A stretch of DNA of 62,508 bases from Alphaproteobacteria bacterium. Its GTDB lineage: Bacteria > Pseudomonadota > Alphaproteobacteria > M2410. The DNA lies in contig JAUWTJ010000013.1 of the NCBI GenBank assembly GCA_030614785.1, forward strand, positions 1 to 62,508, written 5' to 3'. The position numbers were made by a program, and so were the translations under genes. Positions 46,380-56,000 of this stretch are shown piece after piece; positions within the stretch are counted from its first letter, which is position 1, and each line of letters starts with the position of its first letter. The notes under the pieces were generated by a model that saw nothing but the letters and a program-made list of their open reading frames with translations, had not been told where the DNA came from and searched no databases.

Positions 46380-47375
46380 ATGCCGAGTGACAATATTGTC
46401 GAATTGGACGCACATTGCGCATCCGGTGCCGAGCGCAATCCCGGTGTACCGCTTGACCTTGAGGGGCTGGAGCACATTCGTGTCAATCTGTCGGCCTCAG
46501 AGCGCCGTATTGCGTCGCTTTCCGGCCGCCGCAGTGTCAAGAAGGAATGGCAGGCCGCGTGGCTTGTCAAGGCGATCTCCTGTATCGACCTCACCACACT
46601 TTCGGGTGATGACACCCCGGACAGGGTACGCCGCCTCTGTGCGAAGGCCCGTATGCCTCTGCGCAAGGACTTGCAGACGTCGCTCGGCATAGAGCATCTG
46701 GGCCTCACGACCGGCGCGGTCTGTGTTTATCACGATATGGTCGCGGCTGCGGTGAGCGCCCTTCAAGGATCGGGGGTGCCGGTCGCGGCTGTTTCGACCG
46801 GCTTTCCGGCCGGCCTGTCGCCCCTTGAGACGCGTCTGCGGGAAATCGAGCTGTCTGTTGCTGCGGGGGCGCAGGAGATTGATATTGTGATCTCACGGCG
46901 CCATGTCCTGACCGGAAACTGGCAGGCGCTCTTTGATGAAATTGTTGCTTTTCGGGAGGCTTGCGGCCCGGCCCATCTCAAGACCATTCTCGCGACCGGC
47001 CAGCTTGGCTCCTTGACCAATGTGGCGAGGGCCTCGCTGGTGGCGATGCACGCTGGTGCCGATTTCATCAAGACGTCGACAGGGATGGAGGGCGTCAACG
47101 CGACCCTGCCAGTCAGCCTTACCATGGTTCGAGCCATTCGGGACTACCATGACAGGACCGGTCATGTCGTTGGCTTTAAGCCCGCCGGAGGTGTCAGCGA
47201 TGCCAAGACCGCATTGGCCTATCTCATTCTGATTAAGGAAGAACTTGGCGCGGAATGGCTGACGCCCGAGCGCTTCCGTTTCGGCGCATCCAGTCTGTTG
47301 GGTGATATTGAGCGGCAACTCGAACATTTTGTCACCGGGCACTATTCAGCTTCCAATCGTCATCCAATGAGTTAG
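46380..47375 (+). CDS. deoC: Deoxyribose-phosphate aldolase
   Basis: 331 residues, a class I Schiff-base aldolase of the DeoC family (long form). The Schiff-base lysine is in GADFIKTSTGM, with the second catalytic lysine in VVGFKPAGGVSD. VKAISCIDLTTLSGDDTPDRV is the usual first active-site strand. It splits 2-deoxyribose-5-phosphate into glyceraldehyde-3-phosphate and acetaldehyde. The ATG at 46380 directly follows an in-frame TTG; the ATG is preferred. Nine bases separate it from the aldehyde dehydrogenase gene, which could consume the acetaldehyde. Confidence 0.95.
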   Translation: MPSDNIVELDAHCASGAERNPGVPLDLEGLEHIRVNLSASERRIASLSGRRSVKKEWQAAWLVKAISCIDLTTLSGDDTPDRVRRLCAKARMPLRKDLQTSLGIEHLGLTTGAVCVYHDMVAAAVSALQGSGVPVAAVSTGFPAGLSPLETRLREIELSVAAGAQEIDIVISRRHVLTGNWQALFDEIVAFREACGPAHLKTILATGQLGSLTNVARASLVAMHAGADFIKTSTGMEGVNATLPVSLTMVRAIRDYHDRTGHVVGFKPAGGVSDAKTALAYLILIKEELGAEWLTPERFRFGASSLLGDIERQLEHFVTGHYSASNRHPMS

Positions 47376-47384
47376 GTTTTCTGC

Positions 47385-49769
47385 ATGAGTGTATCTGATA
47401 TTTATGAAACCATGTCATATGGACCGGCACCGGAAGATGCCGGTTTTGTGCATGGCTGGTTGAAGGATCATCAGGACGGCTTCAAACTCTTTGTTGGCGG
47501 CGAGTGGGTCGCCCCTCACGGGGGAGAAACCATTACAACGACGAACCCGGCGACAGGCGAACACCTTGCCCAGTTTCCGTCTGCAGATGAAACAGACATT
47601 AATCGCGCCGTGGGGGCTGCTGCAAAGGCTTTCAAGAACTGGTCGCGGCTGCCAGGGCACGAGCGGGCCAAATACCTCTACGCTCTGGCGCGTCTGGTAC
47701 AGAAAAATGCGCGCTTTCTGGCAGTTTTGGAGACTCTCGATAACGGCAAGCCAATCCGCGAAACGCGTGATATCGATGTGCCTCTGGTCGCGCGCCACTT
47801 TTATCACCATGCTGGATGGGCCCAGCTCATGGATGCCGAGCTGCCAGACCAGGAGCCGCTTGGCGTGGTCGGCCAAATCATTCCGTGGAATTTCCCACTT
47901 TTGATGTTGGCGTGGAAAGTAGCTCCTGCGCTGGCAGCGGGAAACTGTGTTGTCCTGAAGCCCGCAGAGTTCACAAGCCTTACGGCGCTCTACTTTGCCG
48001 AACTGTGTCAGGAGGCGGGGCTGCCGCCCGGCGTTGTGAATATTGTTACCGGGGCAGGGCAGACCGGTGAGCATATCGTCAATCACGATGACATCGCCAA
48101 GATCGCGTTTACCGGGTCAACCCAGGTTGGACGGTTGATTCGTCAGCGGACCGCCGGTTCCGGCAAGAAGCTCACGCTGGAGCTCGGCGGGAAATCTCCC
48201 TTCATTGTATTCGGCGATGCGGACCTTGATGGTGCTGTCGAGGGACTGGTTGATGCAATCTGGTTTAATCAGGGCGAGGTTTGCTGTGCCGGATCACGTC
48301 TTCTCGTGGAAGAAAATGTCGCCGACGAATTTATAGTGAGGGTCAAGCGTCGCCTCGAAACCTTCCGGATAGGTGATCCGCTGGACAAGGCGATCGATAT
48401 GGGGGCCATTGTTGACCGCTCGCAATGCGAGATGATTGCAGCCCTGGTGAGCGACGGTGAGAAAGAAGGCGCCGTGAAATGGCAGCCGGATATTGCAATT
48501 CCTGAAACAGGATGCTTCTTTCCGCCAACACTCCTCCTCGACGTGACGCCAAGCCACAAGGTGGTTCAGGACGAAATCTTTGGCCCGGTCCTGACTGTCA
48601 TGACGTTTCGGACAGAGAAGGAAGCGGTCGATCTAGCCAACAACACTCGGTATGGCCTTGCCGCCAGCATCTGGACTGACAATATCAACCGTGCGCTTGA
48701 TACGGCATCCAAAGTGAAAGCCGGTGTGGTCTGGGTCAACTCAACAAACCAGTTTGATGCGGCCGCAGCCTTTGGTGGATATCGCGAGTCCGGCTTTGGC
48801 CGTGAAGGGGGCAAAGTCGGCCTGTATGAATATACCAGAGACCGGAGAGGTTGGCTTGCTTCGAAAACCGACGACGAGGCCATTATCAACCCGCCCGAGG
48901 CAAGCGGCGATGGTTCCGGTGACGCTACTATTGACCGCACGGCCAAGTTCTATATTGGCGGTAAGCAGGCGCGCCCCGATAATGGGCGTACAAGAATTGT
49001 ATTGGATGCCAAAGGCGGCGTTGCTGGACGGGTCGGTGAGGGCAGCCGCAAGGACATTCGCAATGCAGTTGAAGCCGCGGTCAAATCGGATGCCTGGTCA
49101 AGAGCGACAGGTCACGGCCGGGCTCAGGTGCTTTATTTTATTGCGGAAAATCTCAGCACCCGCGCTAACGAATTCACCGCACGCCTTCAGTCTTTGACCG
49201 GGTTGAGCCGGGCACAGGCGAAAAAACAGGTCGAGCACTCAGTGTCACGACTGTTTTCCTGGGGTGCCTGGGCAGATAAATATGACGGCTCTGTGCATGG
49301 TGTCCCGATTCGCGGCGTGACCTGGTCCATCCATGAGCCGCTTGGCGTCGTCGGAGTTATCTGCCCCGATACCATGCCGTTACTCTCATTTGTGTCGCTG
49401 ATGGGCCCGGTCCTTGCCATGGGAAACCGCTGCATCATTATTCCGTCGGAACGCTATCCTCTGCTGGCGACAGATTTCTATCAGATACTGGAGACATCCG
49501 ATGTGCCTGGTGGCGCGGTGAACCTTGTCACCGGAGATCGCGATGGCCTTGCCAAAACCCTTGCCCAACATGATGGCGTTAATGCCCTGTGGTACCATGG
49601 CTCTGGTGCGGGAAGCAAAATGGTTGAAGCTGAATCCGTAGGGAACCTGAAACAAACATGGGTGAACCATGGCAAGGCGCGGGACTGGTTTTCTGCCGAA
49701 GGGGAGAGCCGGACCTTTATGCGCCGTGCGACGCAGACCAAGACGGTGTGGTTGCCTTATGGCGTATGA
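47385..49769 (+). CDS. Tandem aldehyde dehydrogenase with degenerate second domain
   Basis: 794 residues. Residues 20-490 form a complete NAD(P)-dependent aldehyde dehydrogenase: PWNFPLLMLAWKVAPALAAGN, the general-base Glu in LELGGKSP, and the nucleophile Cys300 in NQGEVCCAGSR. Residues about 525-790 resemble the N-terminal (coenzyme-binding) part of a second aldehyde dehydrogenase (EPLGVVGVICPDTMPLLSFVSLMGPVLAMGN) but stop before a catalytic Cys and lack the catalytic domain. By context it oxidises acetaldehyde from DeoC to acetate. The half-domain is probably structural. Similar two-part enzymes occur next to deoC in other bacteria. Confidence 0.92.
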   Translation: MSVSDIYETMSYGPAPEDAGFVHGWLKDHQDGFKLFVGGEWVAPHGGETITTTNPATGEHLAQFPSADETDINRAVGAAAKAFKNWSRLPGHERAKYLYALARLVQKNARFLAVLETLDNGKPIRETRDIDVPLVARHFYHHAGWAQLMDAELPDQEPLGVVGQIIPWNFPLLMLAWKVAPALAAGNCVVLKPAEFTSLTALYFAELCQEAGLPPGVVNIVTGAGQTGEHIVNHDDIAKIAFTGSTQVGRLIRQRTAGSGKKLTLELGGKSPFIVFGDADLDGAVEGLVDAIWFNQGEVCCAGSRLLVEENVADEFIVRVKRRLETFRIGDPLDKAIDMGAIVDRSQCEMIAALVSDGEKEGAVKWQPDIAIPETGCFFPPTLLLDVTPSHKVVQDEIFGPVLTVMTFRTEKEAVDLANNTRYGLAASIWTDNINRALDTASKVKAGVVWVNSTNQFDAAAAFGGYRESGFGREGGKVGLYEYTRDRRGWLASKTDDEAIINPPEASGDGSGDATIDRTAKFYIGGKQARPDNGRTRIVLDAKGGVAGRVGEGSRKDIRNAVEAAVKSDAWSRATGHGRAQVLYFIAENLSTRANEFTARLQSLTGLSRAQAKKQVEHSVSRLFSWGAWADKYDGSVHGVPIRGVTWSIHEPLGVVGVICPDTMPLLSFVSLMGPVLAMGNRCIIIPSERYPLLATDFYQILETSDVPGGAVNLVTGDRDGLAKTLAQHDGVNALWYHGSGAGSKMVEAESVGNLKQTWVNHGKARDWFSAEGESRTFMRRATQTKTVWLPYGV

Positions 49770-49805
49770 CCGTGTGCGATTGAAATCAAAAAAGGGGAAG
49801 TGCTC

Positions 49806-51035
49806 ATGCTGACCAGCGGAGTATTGGGAATTATTGCGATCCTTGGTGTGGCGGTAATTGCCTCGGAAAAGTTATCTGCGATTAATCTGAGAATTGTCCT
49901 CAGTACACTGGCGCTTCAGGCTGCAGTGGCGGGATTCGCCCTGACAACAACGACAGGCCAGTCAGTATTGGCCGTTATGACGGCAGGGGCGCAGAATATC
50001 ATTTCCTACGCGGATGATGGCATCATCTTCCTGTTTGGCGATCTTGGTGACCCTACAAAAATGTTCATCCTGGCCTTCCGGGTTCTGCCGGTCATCATCT
50101 TTGTTTCATCTCTGGTCGCGGTGCTTTACCACCTTCGGATTATGCAGGCCTTTATTCAGGGGATGGGCTTTGTGCTGCGCACGCTTGTTGGGACCAGCCG
50201 CCTTGAGTCGGTCAATGCCGCAGCCAATATTTTCGTTGGCATGGTCGAAAGCCCTATGACGATCCGGCCCTATCTTGAAAAGCTGACGCGCTCCCAGCTT
50301 TTTGCCGTTATGTCGGTCGGACTGTCCAGCGTTGCCGGCGCGGTTCTTGTCGGTTACGCAAGTCTCGGGGTCGAACTGAAGTATCTTTTGCCAGCTGCGT
50401 TCATGTCCGCCCCAGGGGGGCTCCTGATGGCCAAGCTTCTGGTTCCCGAAACCGGGACGCCGTTTGAGCCGGATGAAGGGGAATTGGCCAATGCCTTTTA
50501 TGGTGAGCACAAGCCGGTAAATGTTGTTGAGGCCGCAGCCGACGGGGCCTCGGCCGGGCTCAAGCTCTCAGCCAACATTGGTGCCATGCTGATTGCCTTC
50601 GTCGCCCTCGTGGCGTTGATCAACGGCCTTCTTGGCGGTGTCGGCGGGCTCCTCGGTTTCGAAGGGATCACGCTTGAGTTCCTGCTTGGCTATCTCTTTG
50701 CGCCGGTTGCCTTTCTCATCGGCATTCCATGGGAAGAGGCTGTTCAGGCCGGCGGCCTTCTCGGCCAGAAGGTGATCCTGAATGAGTTTCTGGCTTACAT
50801 CAGTTTTGCCGAGGTCCGCGATGTGTTCAGCCCGCATAGTCAGGCGGTCATCACGTTTGCGTTGTGTGGTTTCGCCAATCTGAGCGGGATGGCCATTCTT
50901 ATGGGCGGGCTGGCCGGGATGGTACCCAGCCGCAAATCAGAAATTGCCCAACTCGGTTTCAAGACGGTTCTTGCCGGCACTCTTTCAAATCTGATGAGTG
51001 CCTCGCTGGCCAGCGTCTTCATGACACTTGGTTGA
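49806..51035 (+). CDS. nupC: Concentrative nucleoside transporter (CNT family)
   Basis: About 409 residues with multiple membrane helices. Family signatures include FGDLGDPTKMFILAFRVLPVIIFVSSLVAVLYH, then ESVNAAANIFVGMVESPMTIRPYLEKLTRSQLFAVMSVGLSSVAGAVLVGYASLG and the C-terminal FALCGFANLSGMAILMGGLAGMVPSRK. It imports nucleosides across the inner membrane using a Na+ or H+ gradient. GGGGAAG lies upstream; the ATG at 49806 is chosen over a GTG six bases earlier. It closes the deo operon, feeding the adenosine deaminase and purine phosphorylase steps. Confidence 0.95.
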   Translation: MLTSGVLGIIAILGVAVIASEKLSAINLRIVLSTLALQAAVAGFALTTTTGQSVLAVMTAGAQNIISYADDGIIFLFGDLGDPTKMFILAFRVLPVIIFVSSLVAVLYHLRIMQAFIQGMGFVLRTLVGTSRLESVNAAANIFVGMVESPMTIRPYLEKLTRSQLFAVMSVGLSSVAGAVLVGYASLGVELKYLLPAAFMSAPGGLLMAKLLVPETGTPFEPDEGELANAFYGEHKPVNVVEAAADGASAGLKLSANIGAMLIAFVALVALINGLLGGVGGLLGFEGITLEFLLGYLFAPVAFLIGIPWEEAVQAGGLLGQKVILNEFLAYISFAEVRDVFSPHSQAVITFALCGFANLSGMAILMGGLAGMVPSRKSEIAQLGFKTVLAGTLSNLMSASLASVFMTLG

Positions 51036-51154
51036 CCCGCGCTAGTCGGAAGCTGAGGCCAGAGTCTCGTGAGTGGTATTTGGATCTTTATCAGGATTGA
51101 TGGGGCCGACGGGATCTTGAATTAAATCAATACCAGGCGGCCTTTACGTCATGA

Positions 51155-51802
51155 TTACAAGACGTGACAGGTAAGGCAAAGGCTGCTTCCGGCATTGGAC
51201 ATTCGCAAAAAGTTTCCGTTACTGGGATCATGGACATCATGGCATGTAGAGCATTCAACCTGGGTCGCCGGTCCAGTCTGGCCATTTTTTACAAAAAGTG
51301 GCAAGCCACCAACTCTTCCGTTTGTGGCGGGAGCAAAGTGGGAATCCTTTGACGGATCATATTCGATGGAGATCGGGTGATCGTTCGCCAGCCCGTCCGC
51401 GCCGATTGCCGAGGTGCCCGTCATCACGCCATTATTGGCGACGCCGGGATTGTTGATGAGGGAATCGTATGCCATCGACCCGTCGTGGCACGACAGGCAC
51501 ATGAGCGAAACATCACCGGGAGTGGCCTCGATCGTCATGTCCAGGGTGCTGCTGCTGTACATGCTGAGTGTCTTGCTGGATGTTTTTCTGTTCCACAAAG
51601 GCGTCGATCCATCAAGGGAAGCCGACATCGGTGTGTGACAATAGACGCATATTCCCTCGCCATTCACTGAGAGATCGTGCGGTGAGCCTGCTATGCTACT
51701 GGCATGAACGTCCGCAATGCCAGCGATTCCAAAAAACAGCCACGTCAGCAGAATTTGCGACGTGGTGCGGACCAAAACAATAGTGCGCGCTGACTCTCTC
51801 AA
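51155..51802 (-). CDS. Secreted tetraheme c-type cytochrome
   Basis: 215 residues with a signal peptide (hydrophobic to about residue 35, ending near DVHAS) and four CxxCH haem-binding sites: Cys52-His56, Cys102-His106, Cys184-His188 and Cys209-His213. The spacing and the SCHDGS and TCHDVHDP contexts resemble doubled-CXXCH multihaem proteins. Additional His residues could act as distal ligands. The start is a TTG with AGG seven bases upstream; no in-frame ATG precedes the signal sequence. It is periplasmic or extracellular. Its electron partner is not in the window. It lies next to the type II secretion genes, which may be coincidental. Confidence 0.87.
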   Translation of the reverse strand: MRESARTIVLVRTTSQILLTWLFFGIAGIADVHASSIAGSPHDLSVNGEGICVYCHTPMSASLDGSTPLWNRKTSSKTLSMYSSSTLDMTIEATPGDVSLMCLSCHDGSMAYDSLINNPGVANNGVMTGTSAIGADGLANDHPISIEYDPSKDSHFAPATNGRVGGLPLFVKNGQTGPATQVECSTCHDVHDPSNGNFLRMSNAGSSLCLTCHVL

Positions 51803-52077
51803 AAGCTAACCTGACCCCTTCATGTTAACCCGGGGATTCGCCCCAGATCAGGAGTGCAGAATACGTGTTCGAGATTAATCGTTCGGCGTCACATTTATTA
51901 CATTTTGACAGCTGACCTTAATGGAATATTTGCCATGTGATTGGTCCCATAGTCCTAACTTGAAACACTGTCCGGGCAAACTGCGATGTCGCATATGAGA
52001 GGCTTCGTACTGGATTTTGAGGGCCAGTCCCTTCACTATGAGTTTTACACCAGCCCGTTATAGAAGTTGAGATTGCA

Positions 52078-52818
52078 ATGCTGATAGTCTGGATCCTTGT
52101 CGCAGCGCCCTTTATTGGGAGTTTTCTCGGAGTCATTGTTACGCGTTTTGAAACCTCGGACAGCGCTTTTTCGGGGCGGTCGAAGTGTCCGGAATGTCAA
52201 CATCAGCTCGCGGTTCGCGATCTTGTACCTGTAGTGAGTTGGCTGGTTCAGAACGGCAAGTGCCGCTATTGCGAGGCGGACATATCAAGGGTCTACCTGG
52301 TGAGCGAGGCAGGAGCCCTCGTCATCGCACTCTGGGCGGTGGCGGTTGTGGACGCGCCTTTCATATTGCCAAGTTGCCTGTTGGGTTGGTCATTGCTGAC
52401 CTTGAGTCTCATAGACATCCGTGTAATGAGGATACCGGACATCATGTCCGGATTTGTCTTCGGGGCTGGTCTGGTCACGTCCCTGATCTGGTTCAGGTCA
52501 TCATTTTCGGATCATGCTCTTGGCGCCGTAACCGGTTTTGCGGTTCTCTTTCTGGTCCGACACGCCTATCACCGGCTGAAGGGCAGGCAAGGTCTGGGCA
52601 AGGCGGACGAGCGGCTGCTCGCTGCAGGTGGGATTTGGATTGGCATGACGGGCGTTTTCTCGGCGCTTTTCTTGGCTACGCTACTGGGAATCCTGGCCGT
52701 CTGTACGGCGAGGATCTTTGGGCGACAAGTCCGCGGAACAGATGCAATTCCTTTTGGACCATTTTTGGCTGCAGGGATTTGGCTGACCTGGCTCTATGGA
52801 CCGATCTTCATAAGCTGA
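52078..52818 (+). CDS. gspO: Prepilin peptidase of the type II secretion system (A24 family)
   Basis: 246 residues, a polytopic aspartyl protease that removes prepilin leaders and may N-methylate the new N-terminus. The catalytic Asp residues are D113 (SLIDIRVMRIPD) and D177 in GKADERLLAAGG, which differs from the usual GxGDxKL at Gly and Lys. The cytosolic four-Cys metal site is present: C37/C40 (CPEC) and C62/C65 (CRYC). The N-terminal IGSFLGVIVTRFE is shorter than in most homologues. It is convergent with gspD and serves the pseudopilins encoded at 58.9-61.8 kb. Confidence 0.9.
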   Translation: MLIVWILVAAPFIGSFLGVIVTRFETSDSAFSGRSKCPECQHQLAVRDLVPVVSWLVQNGKCRYCEADISRVYLVSEAGALVIALWAVAVVDAPFILPSCLLGWSLLTLSLIDIRVMRIPDIMSGFVFGAGLVTSLIWFRSSFSDHALGAVTGFAVLFLVRHAYHRLKGRQGLGKADERLLAAGGIWIGMTGVFSALFLATLLGILAVCTARIFGRQVRGTDAIPFGPFLAAGIWLTWLYGPIFIS

Positions 52819-52879
52819 CAGGTGGCCGGTCGCGATAGCGATCTTCTCTCCATCTCGCAAATCTAAAGGCGGATATCAA

Positions 52880-55012
52880 TCACTTTGCCAGCATTTCAAT
52901 CAGCAGGTTCGCATCAGGCTCGCTCTCAAGTGCTTTCAATGTTTCCAGTGTTGCTTTTAGCTCCTCGGTGGCGCGGCGGGCGTCTTCGGGGGAATAGAGG
53001 ACTTTGGGCGTGAGTAGCAGAATGAGCTCCTTCCGCGTGGACTTGATTTCCCTGCCGCCAAACAGGGCGCCGAGAACAGGGATATCTGATAATACGGGGA
53101 CACCTCTCTTGGTTCGGCTTTTCAGATTGCTGATAAGACCGCCGAGGATAATGGTCTCACCGCTCCTGACTGAAACAACGGTTTTCACCTTGCGCTGTGA
53201 AATCGTCGGCGTCAGAACACCGGAATCAACGGATTCTGAGACGTTGCTGACCTCTTGCGCAATTTCGAGGATTACATTGCCGCTGGAGCTGACATTTGGT
53301 GTGACCTCCAGAATGACACCAGTGTCCTGATATTCGACCGAATTGAGTATCGGCGCCAGCGGGTCGTCCGTGCCTTGTCTCTTCAGTGTCGTAATTGGAA
53401 CCTCGTCACCTATCTGAAGGCTTGCCGTCTGATTGTCGAGGACGAGCAGAGTGGGTGATGAGATGACATCAACTTCCGTTTCGGTCGCAATAGCATCCAG
53501 AACGGCTCTGGCGCCTGTGGCATCAGAAAGAATGAATGAAAACCCTGGAAATATGGACCCGATGGTTCCACTGTCCCCTGAACTGAGAACGCCTCGACCG
53601 GAACCGCCATTCAGCCCAAGATCGCCCGACTCAAAGGCCCATTGCAGGCCGAACTTGAATTCATCCCCAAGGGTCACTTCAGCAATCGTCGCCTCTATAA
53701 GGACCTGTAGCGGCTCAATATCGATTTTCTTGATTGCGCTCTCGATAAGACTGTAGTCAGCAGGCGATGCGACAATCATCAGGGCATTTGTTGTCTCGTC
53801 GGCGACAAAACGAATTTCTTTGCCGCCGGACAAGCGGATTGATGAAGCATCCGCGCCGCTTACTTCTGATACGCCTGACGCATCGACCTTGACGGGCGTG
53901 CGGCCCGGGGCCACGTTCTGCCCGTTTTTCTGATCGGTCTGGCGATTGCCGCCAAACAATTCCCCAAGCACGCCGGCGAGATCCGCGGCCTTGGCATTCT
54001 GGACGTAGTAGACATACAGCCTCTCGCCATCGCCGGTTCCAAGATCAAGCTTTTCAATCCATCTTTCAACATGTGCCAGGATGTTTTGACTATTAGCGAC
54101 AACAAGGATGGCATTCTGGCGTTCGATCGGCATAAGACGAAGCGGACCCTTGCCGCTTTCATCTGTATCAAGAATGGTGGATAGCTCTCTGATGATGGCA
54201 GCCGGTTGGGTATGTTGTAGGGGGAAAATGCCAACTGACCGGGCCTTTAACCAGTCGACGTCGAATGCCCGCACGGTCTGAACAATGTTGGCAAGGTCGG
54301 GCCCCGCACCGGCTACAAGAAGCAGATTGCGCTCAGGATCAACGCGCTTGATCGAGCCCTGTGGCAGGAAGGGCTCGATTAGCTCCTTGATTTTGGCGGC
54401 GCCGACATGTTGTAGCGGGATGAGAGCGATCGAGTAACCAGCCGGAACATCACCGCCGTTTCTCAACAGGCGCGGCGGAAGTGCGGAGAGTGCTGCTTCA
54501 TTGGCTGGAACAATCGTGAAGACATCCCCGCTGGGCACCAGGGCGGCATTGTTCATGCGCAAGATAATTTCCAGGGATTCCAGCGCGATCTGATAAGAAA
54601 CCGGCGCGGATGAGCGGAACGTGACTGTGCCGCCGACGCGTGGATCCAGCACGTAACTCAGGCCGAGGGTTTCCCCGAGAACCACACCAATGACTTCCCT
54701 CAGGTCCGCATTGTCAAAGTTGAGTGTGACTGTGCCCTGGGGTATTTCCGCTCCGCCGATCTTTAAGTCATCTCCCGAAACAAAGTCGCCCGATCCGATC
54801 TCAATAGTGGCGGCAGCATTTTTTGACCAGCCATTTCCCGGCGGAGTACGTTTCGGGTGTTCTACCTTTGCGGTAGCGGACTGATCAGGGCTTTGTTCGG
54901 CAACCGGCACCCCGGTTGCTGCGACGCTATCGCCCTCACCGGAAAACGTGCTGCAAGCAGACAAAGCGCCGGACATTGCCAGCAGACACAGATATTTACG
55001 CCCTACATTCAT
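52880..55012 (-). CDS. gspD: Type II secretion outer-membrane secretin
   Basis: About 710 residues. It has a lipoprotein signal with lipobox LSAC near residue 20. An N0-like domain (VTLNFDNADLREVIGVVLGETLGLSYVLDPRVGGTVTF) and repeated N-domains follow, then a Ser/Gly-containing region. The secretin core contains VPVLSDIPVLGALFGGREIKSTRKELILLLTPKVL, with the family signature and closing strand. It forms the outer-membrane gate. The ATG at 55012 has AGGGG upstream; a GTG lies nine bases earlier. It is co-directional with and downstream of the gspC-like gene (53 bases). Confidence 0.94.
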   Translation of the reverse strand: MNVGRKYLCLLAMSGALSACSTFSGEGDSVAATGVPVAEQSPDQSATAKVEHPKRTPPGNGWSKNAAATIEIGSGDFVSGDDLKIGGAEIPQGTVTLNFDNADLREVIGVVLGETLGLSYVLDPRVGGTVTFRSSAPVSYQIALESLEIILRMNNAALVPSGDVFTIVPANEAALSALPPRLLRNGGDVPAGYSIALIPLQHVGAAKIKELIEPFLPQGSIKRVDPERNLLLVAGAGPDLANIVQTVRAFDVDWLKARSVGIFPLQHTQPAAIIRELSTILDTDESGKGPLRLMPIERQNAILVVANSQNILAHVERWIEKLDLGTGDGERLYVYYVQNAKAADLAGVLGELFGGNRQTDQKNGQNVAPGRTPVKVDASGVSEVSGADASSIRLSGGKEIRFVADETTNALMIVASPADYSLIESAIKKIDIEPLQVLIEATIAEVTLGDEFKFGLQWAFESGDLGLNGGSGRGVLSSGDSGTIGSIFPGFSFILSDATGARAVLDAIATETEVDVISSPTLLVLDNQTASLQIGDEVPITTLKRQGTDDPLAPILNSVEYQDTGVILEVTPNVSSSGNVILEIAQEVSNVSESVDSGVLTPTISQRKVKTVVSVRSGETIILGGLISNLKSRTKRGVPVLSDIPVLGALFGGREIKSTRKELILLLTPKVLYSPEDARRATEELKATLETLKALESEPDANLLIEMLAK

Positions 55013-55064
55013 TCTCAGCACCCCTGTCGATACTTGTCATAACCGTCGTTGACGGTCAGCAACG

Positions 55065-55583
55065 TCAATTGCCCGGTTCGTTTCCCGATTTTGGTAGCCG
55101 GATCATTTTTTCCACGCCCTTCGCTTCAAAGCGAACAAAGTCCTCGCCGATCTCCCTGGCAACCCAGCCGCCAACATCTTCGCCCTCGGCAAGCCGCAAC
55201 GTTGTTTTCGTTGCTGGATCAACAAGTAGTGCAAGACGCTGGGCCTCTCCAATAACAATACCCTGCAAAAGATACTTTCCTATGAACTCTTCCTTACGAT
55301 CCCCGGTTTGCTGGTCCTGATTTTCGGATGGGCGTCGCGAGGGCGAGAAGAGCGGTCGATCATCTATTGCATCGAATGTCTCCAGTCCCGGCGGTGTCTT
55401 TTCCCGGGGTTCTACGGCACTATCAGTCGATATCTCGTCACTTGAAAATAGAGCGGTTTCCACATGAGGCGGGAGGGTATGTGATCGAAACTGAATCGAG
55501 GCCCACAGGCACGCGGCGAGAACAACACTCAGGCCCATCATGATCTGTTGCGGGCGACCGATCCTGCCCCAATATCCCCACAT
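55065..55583 (-). CDS. Type II secretion GspC-like inner-membrane protein (short)
   Basis: 172 residues from the ATG at 55583. There is one membrane helix near residues 14-32 (QIMMGLSVVLAACLWASIQF) and a Pro/Glu-rich linker. The HR-type domain (YLLQGIVIGEAQRLALLVDPATKTTLRLAEGEDVGGWVAREIGEDFVRFE) normally contacts the secretin N0 domain. The PDZ or coiled-coil tail of classical GspC is missing; the protein ends soon after HR. It is transcribed just before gspD. The alternative of a GspN/PulC-like truncated protein fits the same role. Confidence 0.82.
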   Translation of the reverse strand: MWGYWGRIGRPQQIMMGLSVVLAACLWASIQFRSHTLPPHVETALFSSDEISTDSAVEPREKTPPGLETFDAIDDRPLFSPSRRPSENQDQQTGDRKEEFIGKYLLQGIVIGEAQRLALLVDPATKTTLRLAEGEDVGGWVAREIGEDFVRFEAKGVEKMIRLPKSGNEPGN

Positions 55584-56000
55584 ATGATCGTTCTTTCTGT
55601 TGCACGGGAGAGGTAGCGCTATCTTGGCCCGGCAGTTGCGCAATGACAATCATACTCTAAAAAGGTCGAATATTCAAGGGCTTACGACCTCCAGCCTGGG
55701 GCGTGACGAGCGCATTGGAGGCTTGGGGGTCTAGTGACTCCAACTGGTCAGCAATGTTTTATGGTAAACGGACTGATTGGTGCGGGGGTTTAGATTTGCG
55801 TATGTCGATGCCGCAGCGGGTGCATATCTGAGGAATTAGTTTCATTGCGGAGGAAGTTTCCGATGGCGCGGGCCGCATCCTGAATGACGAGTCGAGTATA
55901 TTGGGTCGCGTGCGTCGGATTGCCCCATTTCCGTTTTTTATGGCAAGTTTTGTGCTAGATTGTGATCGAAGCAGGAACGAACAGTCAAGTTGTCTCGATG
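55584..56000. other. Divergent intergenic region between gspC-like and gspE
   Basis: About 417 bases. No convincing gene was found. It must hold promoters for both arms of the secretion locus, but no clear -35/-10, sigma-54 or FNR-type site was recognised. The GspE frame is open back to a GTG at 55962. Confidence 0.45.
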
